DNA from: Micropterix aruncella
Taxonomy: Eukaryota > Arthropoda > Insecta > Lepidoptera > Micropterigidae
DNA: 64,000 bases
Assembly (NCBI GenBank): GCA_944548615.1
Contig: OX155963.1
Coordinates: 17,884,075 to 17,948,074 of the forward strand
Reading direction: 5' to 3'
Shown here: one piece after another, positions 12,601-21,600 of the stretch
Numbering within the stretch: the stretch's first letter is position 1
How the letters are laid out: the number at the start of each line of letters is the position of its first letter
Position numbers and translations under genes: made by a program
The notes under the pieces: model-generated
What the model was told of the DNA's origin: nothing
Databases searched by the model: none
What the model saw: only the letters and a program-made list of their open reading frames with translations

Positions 12601-15600
12601 AATACGATTTGCCCCTAGGATCATGTGCGAAATCGTATGAAGAAACCAGAAATTGTCAACCCATGATGGCGAGTACGCATAGCGGCGTGAAACGAAATCT
12701 ACCCCCTCCCCAGCGCCAACAGAGCGAAATCTACCCCCTCCCCAGCGCCAACAGAGCGTCGAGCGCCGGGATTGGCCCCCCATACTGGACCTGATGAACA
12801 CCTGCAAGGCGCGCAAATACGGATCCAGGCGGGAAAACGTCCTTAGGTGCGAGCAAAATCGGGCATCAAATCAGTCATCTTCGGGCAGCTGGCCCTCAAA
12901 GATCCAAAAGGAAGCCAACAAGGACCCGGCCCGAAATGCTCCTGGGAGTGTCGCAATAGCGAATCCCAGTAAAGTAAGGTGGATTGTCGCTGACATCTGC
13001 ACCTAAAAGTTCGGCGACACGGACCGTGTCGCCAAGATTGACGCCTGTGCGTAGGGTCAATACCCCTAAAACTGTCGCAACAGCGAGTTTTAGCGAAGCA
13101 AGGTGGATTGTCGCTGACATCTGCACCAAAAAGTTCGGCGACACGGACCGTGTCGGAAGATTGACGCCAGTGCGTAGGGTCAATACCCCTAAAACTGTCG
13201 CAACAGCGAGTTTTAGCGAAGGGACCGTCAACACCATTGGACGTCCACAGAGCAATCCCTCGCCGCTCCGATCTTACAAATCGAGGCCGCTTGAGGGTTT
13301 GCTGCATAGGGGATTTATGCCCCTATGAATAAACGACGGAATCCGCGCCCCACGACGACCGGAAAACCACCAGTGCGAGGGATCCCATTCGTCGCGGCCG
13401 GAAACCAACATCCTGAGGGTCAAATCAACCAGGCCATCAGCGCCGGTGACAGGAGTCACTGGAACGAACTAGGACGGACCACACACAAATATCCAAGGAC
13501 GGCTGCGCCCACTTGGACGGTCACTCCACCGAGAAGCCCGGAGCGCGATCAAGCGCGTCCGACGCCATCTAGTAGGGGTAAAAGCGTCGCCACCCAGACT
13601 ATCGGCGAAATCGACGCCACGCACGCTCTGTGTGTGGAGCCTAACCCCTACGACTCTTTCCACCACGACAACGAGGTGTTGTTGACAAAGAAATTATTAT
13701 TAGCCAGAGAACTGGCAGATTTAACTTGTATATTGTCTGTAATTAATATTTCTTTCTGTTTCATGTTACACCTTGTTTATGTCATATATGTTTTACAAAC
13801 TGTTAATTGTTTTACAGCTTAAGGTATTTTTTGCACCTGTGTTCCATCTTGTTTAATTTATGCAACTTGTGATTTATATATGTTTTTATACTTACCATCT
13901 CTTTAATTACTAATTTGTATAGACGTGTGTGATTTATAGGCGAATAAAGCCGTATAGACAATTATCGTATTTCATTGGTGCTGGGAGGAGAAGGGAAATT
14001 GACAGTGGTAATAGAAGGTTGCTGAGGCTATCGAGGCTTTGCTCCGGTGACGTGGCCGTCCGAGAAATCGTACAAGCGGCGATCGGTGGGACCTCTTTTT
14101 ACAGTCCTGGGTCACCGACCACCGATCGGCCGTGCCAGAGGCACCGCTACCACATAGCTGGTCCTTCGAGCCGGATCATTAGACTCAGCAAACCACTGTC
14201 ACTTTCTTGCGTATAGCACCAATGAAATAGATATGAGTCTTCGCAGCGGTAAGGCCCGCCACACACGGGGCGACGATCGCGACGTACCAACTGGGTACCA
14301 AAGCGATACGGTCGCACACAGTATGGTCCTGAGGACACCACTCAAGGACCATCGACACCCCGTAACGAGATGACAGCACGTCAGGATGTGGAAATACAAC
14401 GGAGCACACCTCAGGGGGCAATGGGCCCACCTGCAGCGTCACTACTCACAAAGGAAACTCAGGGCAAACGACGCCCGGAAATTAACACGGAGCACGCCAG
14501 TGGTGCAGCCACCACTCAAAACGAGCGGTTGGCCACCTCACCACCTTTGCAAATGTGGACTGGGAGCACGTGCAGCCGTGAAACCGGAATGACGGCTCAC
14601 TCAATATGCCGTCGCCGGTACGCAGAAGCCGCTCAGCAAAAGTTTAAAGAAAAACAACGGCTGGAGCAGGAAATAATCCAACAACGGCTAGAGCAGGCTA
14701 AACAGAGAATGGAGAAAGAAATTTCTGATTTAAATATTGAGGCGTTGCAGACGCGCATCGCCAGCCTCAATGAAGCCGAGGCAATCAATAACGAGCTCAC
14801 CGCCGCTGAATTAGATCTGGAGGAAGAACACGTCAGCGTCGCGAAGATTGTACGCCAAATAGCAGTACCAATGGAAAAAACGCCAATTCCTCAGTGGTTA
14901 GCATGCGCGGAGCGAGCGACCGCGGAAGCGACAACTTCACCCCGACGATCGAATGAAATGAACATCGGGCGGGACTTTGAGCGGGGCCAGGATTTAACAA
15001 CGGAAGCAAATCCGCCACTCCCGGCCGCCACTGCAATTGAAGGTATGCTAATAAGGCAAGCATTGCCACGTGAACTTCCAGTCTTCGACGGTGACCCAGA
15101 ACGTTGGCTGGTTTTTGCAACACAGTTGGATCAGCAAACTAAAAGTCTGACTCAGGGCGAAGTCATGACGCGACTACAGAGATGCCTAAAAGGTAAGGCC
15201 TATCAAACTGTATCAGCTCTGCTTTGTGACCCCGAACAGCTACCGCGCATTCGAGAAGTGCTCAAGATGCGCTTTGGACGTCCAGACGTTTTAATCGGGC
15301 GTCTGATAAATCACGTGCGAAGCCTACCGCAACTATCAGGCGACGGCACAACCAGCGAAGGCATCGTGGATTTCTCTATCACAGTAGGAAATCTGATTTC
15401 TTCACTGAAGTCCCTAAAAAAGCCAGAATACGCCTACAATTTGGAAATTTTACGCGAGCTGGAGGGAAAGCTCTCAGGACATCATCTGACTGCCTGGAGC
15501 AAGGCCATTATTAAAAGGTATGACGGAAATCCATCACTATTTGATTTTGGCGAGTTTATGAATAAACTAGGACGGCAAGCGACCGCCGTAAACCGCGCAA

Positions 15601-18600
15601 ATTGGGGTGCCAAACAGCCAAGACCAAAGGCTCACGACGCAAGACCTGTAGCCAAAAAGGTATATGCCATGGACGCCGGTAGCAGCAAAAACGCATTTAC
15701 ACAAAGGCGGGTCAGCCCACAGAAGGCACAAACGCACGTACCACCCAAGGTACCGATAAACATAAAATGCACGGTGTGTGACACACCGGGGCACGGCATA
15801 AATACCTGCCGCAAATTCGCGGGTATGACGACGGGACGGCGGAGGACTTGGATACAAGAAGCCGGAGCTTGCTTCCGATGCCTCAGGAAGGGTCACTACG
15901 CAATCGCCTGCAAGGCTAAAAAAGCCAACCATCCGCTACTTGCCGTGGAAAAAACGGAACCATCGTCATTACGCCAAGAGTGCGTAACCCGCGACAACAA
16001 ACGGGCTACAAATCGAAAAGCCAAAAGCAGCGAATCCGAATCCGACGACGGAACAGCCACCCCAGCTCAAGGAAAGAGCTATGCGTGCACGACACAGCGG
16101 GAAGTGCTGTTACGTGTCGCGCCGGTAACGGTCAGAGGACCGAAATGCAGTGTTACAGTTCTCGCATTATTGGACGAGGGATCGAGCGTCACGTTGCTTG
16201 AGAGCAGCGTGGCACGAGAAATCGGCATACAAGGGAAGAAAAGCCCGCTTATACTTAGGAGTATAACGGGTCCGCATACGGAGCGGTCTCAAATTGTATG
16301 TCTCGATATCCGGGGGTCCGATGATACCAAGTGGCATCGAATGAGTTCGGTGCGCACAATAGAACAACTAAACACTCCGGCACAGACGCTGAAAGGCAGC
16401 GACTGGAAGGGATGGGAACATCTACAGGGCTTAGATATTCCAACCTACAAGGGGCAAACAAAGCTCTTGATAGGATTGGATAATTATCGGCTAATAGCTC
16501 CGCGGAGCATAGTCTGGGGACCACCCGGACAACCGACAGCAACCCACAGCTTACTCGGCTGGACGATAATCGGACAGGTCCAGGGACCAACAAGCGACAA
16601 TGTGTCGTACTTCCTAGGGGCAATAGAGGACGAATCAGTCGACCGCATGGTGGCGGATTACCTGAGCTCCGAAGAAGCGGGAGTAACCGCGCGGCGACCG
16701 CAGCAGATGCGGCACGCGCACGCCGAAGCCACGTTGGCCGCAACGACGCGTTTTGAGAACGGTCGTTGGGAAACGGGCATACTTTGGCGGTCAGAGGGGC
16801 TGAGGTTACCCCCAAGTCGCGTCATCGCCCTCCGCCGGCTAAAGAGCCTAGAGAGTAAGTTGAAACGGGAGCCAAAGACTGCCGCCGCATACTGCCAGAA
16901 AATGCAAGATTATGTGGAGAAGGGTTACGCACGAGAACTGTCGGAGGAAGAAGAGAGGGAGCGCGGACCGCGCACCTTTTACCTTCCGCATTTCTGCGTG
17001 ACAAACCCGAACAAACCCGAAAATATACGGGTTGTGTTCGACGCGGCAGCCGAAGTAAACGGCCGGTGCTTGAACGACGCGTTAGAGACCGGACCGGATT
17101 TACTGAATCCTTTACTCGGCATCTTAATGAAGTTCCGAGAAAAGAAAATTGCCTTCACCGCCGATATCAAGGAAATGTTCCTGAGAATCAAGATTCGGGG
17201 TGAAGACCAGGACGCTCAGCGATTTCTGTGGAGGGATCTTCGCACGGAGAGGGAGCCAAAAACATATCGAATGCAGTCGATGATATTTGGCGCATCGTCG
17301 TCTCCTTGCTCCGCTCAGTACGTCAAAAATCGAAACGCCCAAGCCCATGAGAAAGAGTTCCCACAGGCAGTGGCACCAATAGTGGAGAAACATTATATGG
17401 ACGATTATATAGACTGTGCGGACAGCAGCGACGACGCAATAGAGCTGGCTCGCAGTGTGACCGAAGTACATCGACGCGGAGGCTTCGAACTTCGAAACTG
17501 GAGCAGCAATTCCAAAGCCGTATTGACGGCAATGGCAGCAACATCGGCAGGGACAAAAAGTCTCAACCTGGGAAAGAAAGAAGGGTCTGAACGGGTACTC
17601 GGGCTTGAGTGGAACCCGGAGAGTGACGAACTCTCTTTCAACTGTCATTTCCCACGTGTCGATACATCGGTATTAACCGGAGAAAAACGACTCACAAAGC
17701 GTCAAATGTTGAGCTTGGTGATGAGCGTGTTTGATCCACTAGGACTGTTATCACCATTCACGATAAAGGCCAAGATATTACTACAAGAAGTCTGGCGGGA
17801 ACAAACTGAATGGGATCAAGTTCTAACGGAAAACGTCCACAAAAAGTGGCTACGATGGTTGTCTGAGCTAGACAATATTCGGAAATGCCGAGTGCCCCGT
17901 TGGTACGGGCCATCGGATGCAGCAGAAAGCACTTTGCACGTGTTCTGTGACGCATCAGAATCCGCATACGCCGCGGTAGCCTACCTTGTGAGTAGATCAA
18001 ACACAACTCGAGGCGTGGCCTTTGTGGCCAGCAAGGCCAAAGTGGCACCCCTCAAACCAATGACCATTCCGCGAATGGAATTGATGGCTGCCGTGATCGG
18101 CAGCAGGTTAGCGGCTACTATCAGAAAAGAAGTAACGCAGACCATCAAGCGAACCATCATGTGGACAGATTCCACAACAGTCGTGCAATGGATCAGAAAC
18201 GATCCCCGGAGGTACAACGCATTCGTCGCTCACCGATTGGGCGAGATAGATGAATTAACAGACTTCGGCGACTGGAGATGGCTTCCAACGGACAGAAATG
18301 TGGCCGACGAGGCAACCCGCGATAAAGAACGAATCGACCTGACGACAGGATCACGTTGGTTCTGCGGACCGGAGTTCCTGAGGGGACCAGAAGCAGATTG
18401 GCCACAGGAAACATGGGCTATGGAAAGTCCAGATATAGAAGTGCGCACAGTATGCGCCACACGATGCATAGCGCCTCTCATCAAATTTGAAAGGTTCTCA
18501 TCATGGCGCCGCCTACAACGATGCATGGCATACGTCCTCCGCTTCATAGCGAGGTGTCGTCGGCAGGCATCCCCACGAGAGGGAGCGATTCTCGCTCAGA

Positions 18601-21600
18601 GTGAGCTGACAATCGCACACGATGTGCTGCTGACGAAGGCGCAAGAGGAAATGTTCCCGCAAGATCTGAGTATCCTGCGGGAGGGAGGCAACGTCGACAA
18701 ACAAAGTCGGCTATACAGCCTTTCGCCCCGCTTAAACAATCACGGGCACATCGTGCTGGACGGTCGGATCGGTGCAGCGAAAGGGCTGGCACAAACGGTC
18801 AAAGAACCGGCAGTACTCTGCGGCAAACACCACGTAACGCAGTTGCTCATTGGGCATTATCATAGGGAGGCGGCGCATCAGGGCCAGGAAACTGTGCGCA
18901 ACAACCTACGCCAAAGATATTGGCTACTAGGTAGCCGTACTGCGGTACGACGGGTGGCCAGAGAATGTCATATATGCCGGTTGAAGCAAGTTCAGCCCAG
19001 CAACCAAAAAATGGGCAGACTACCCGCCGCACGGTTGACACACCACGTGCGGCCATTTACTAACTGCGCCATTGACTACTTTGGACCCATCAATATCACC
19101 ATTGGAAGGCGAAGAGAAAAAAGGTACGGTGTACTAATGACGTGCCTGTCAACAAGGGCAGTCCACGTAGAGTTAGCAGCATCGTTAACGGCAGATTCAG
19201 CAATTCAGGCAATCGTCCGGATGGCAGCAAGACGTGGCTGGCCCAAGAATATGTACTCAGACAACGGTACGAATTTTCATGGTGCAGAGCGAGAGCTCCG
19301 GGAAGCTTGGGACGCTATGGATAAAGTTAAACTTGCCGATAAAATGTCTACCAAAGGGGTGGATTGGCATTTTATCCCAGCATCAGCGCCGCATATGGGG
19401 GGCAGTTGGGAGCGAATGGTTCGCTCCGTAAAAACCGCACTATATGCTATCCTGAAGGAACAAGCACCACGAGAAGAGACACTACTGACAGCGTTGGCAG
19501 AGGCTGAATATATAATAAATAGCAGGCCGATAACGCATACGTCAAGTGACCATCGAGATGAGGGAAGTCTCACACCGAATCACTTCCTTATCGGTACACC
19601 TACGCCCACGCCGCCATTGTGCCCACCAAAAGAACGGTTGGACCTGCGAAAACAATGGCGAATTAGTCAAGCATTGGCTAATCAGTTCTGGCAGAGATGG
19701 GTAAAAGAATACCTACCAACTCTTGCCAAAAGAACTAAATGGCACGAGCGACGTCGAGACATCGCTCCGGATGATGTGGTGTTCATCGCGGAGTCTAACA
19801 TGGCCCGCGGGACATGGGCACGCGCAATCGTGACTGCAATACACCCAGGTGACGACGGAATAGTCAGAGTGGTCGATCTACGCACAGCCAACGGAAAAAC
19901 CTGCCGACGGCCCGTAGCAAAGGTGGCAGTCCTCCTTGAAGCTGAAGAGGAAGACACGAGACGTGTCGAGAGGGAGTATGTTGCGGCGGGCTGCCACACA
20001 TAAAACACTAGGATGCTACGGACGGCTAAGTCGGGTTAACCGAAAAAGGCGTGCCGGCATCAAGTCACCTAGTACCCATGTCAAAATGAACAACCACATA
20101 TAAACAGGGAAGATGAGACGGACGGCTAAAGTCGGGTTAACCGAAAAAGGCCCTGCTTTAGCACATTAATAAAGACCCTTTCACTAGTACGGCGAAGGCG
20201 GGGAGCGGCTAGATGACAATTTGCTTAGAATCATGGCATATTTTTAGGCTGTCACAGAAATTAATGCCATGAGGCGAAAAGAAGTGATAGCGCGAAGAAA
20301 CTTGGCAGGAGGCAAGTCGGTACCTGAACCGATTTTTCCACAATCACGGAAAATGAGTTTTCCATAACCGAGCTGAGAAAACGCGAGTTTTTCAAAAGAG
20401 TGAACGAGACAGCGCCATACGGCAAGAACGAGACAGCGCCATACGGCAAGAGCGAGAGAGCAACAGGTCGGATTCTAGTGTCGAAACCGCCGACGATTAT
20501 ATGGCGTCATCTACGGCGCATTTGATTGGCCGGCGAAACAAAGGGATGGGGAAGCGTGGGGTCGACAACCCGAAAATACGATTTGCCCCTAGGATCATGT
20601 GCGAAATCGTATGAAGAAACCAGAAATTGTCAACCCATGATGGCGAGTACGCATAGCGGCGTGAAACGAAATCTACCCCCTCCCCAGCGCCAACAGAGCG
20701 AAATCTACCCCCTCCCCAGCGCCAACAGAGCGTCGAGCGCCGGGATTGGCCCCCCATACTGGACCTGATGAACACCTGCAAGGCGCGCAAATACGGATCC
20801 AGGCGGGAAAACGTCCTTAGGTGCGAGCAAAATCGGGCATCAAATCAGTCATCTTCGGGCAGCTGGCCCTCAAAGATCCAAAAGGAAGCCAACAAGGACC
20901 CGGCCCGAAATGCTCCTGGGAGTGTCGCAATAGCGAATCCCAGTAAAGTAAGGTGGATTGTCGCTGACATCTGCACCTAAAAGTTCGGCGACACGGACCG
21001 TGTCGCCAAGATTGACGCCTGTGCGTAGGGTCAATACCCCTAAAACTGTCGCAACAGCGAGTTTTAGCGAAGCAAGGTGGATTGTCGCTGACATCTGCAC
21101 CAAAAAGTTCGGCGACACGGACCGTGTCGCCAAGATTGACGCCTGTGCGTAGGGTCAATACCCCTAAAACTGTCGCAACAGCGAGTTTTAGCGAAGGGAC
21201 CGTCAACACCATTGGACGTCCACAGAGCAATCCCTCGCCGCTCCGATCTTACAAATCGAGGCCGCTTGAGGGTTTGCTGCATAGGGGATTTATGCCCCTA
21301 TGAATAAACGACGGAATCCGCGCCCCACGACGACCGGAAAACCACCAGTGCGAGGGATCCCATTCGTCGCGGCCGGAAACCAACATCCTGAGGGTCAAAT
21401 CAACCAGGCCATCAGCGCCGGTGACAGGAGTCACTGGAACGAACTAGGACGGACCACACACAAATATCCAAGGACGGCTGCGCCCACTTGGACGGTCACT
21501 CCACCGAGAAGCCCGGAGCGCGATCAAGCGCGTCCGACGCCATCTAGTAGGGGTAAAAGCGTCGCCACCCAGACTATCGGCGAAATCGACGCCACGCACG

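Noticed and set aside
13325..13822. 165-codon frame in the 5' LTR (repeated at 21300-21797)
   Set aside because: Identical because the LTRs are identical; no known motif, and the hydrophobic end runs into AT-rich LTR DNA. I treat it as chance in GC-rich LTR sequence.
16255..16815. 186-codon and other - strand frames inside gag-pol
   Set aside because: Shadows of the real + strand gag-pol frame.
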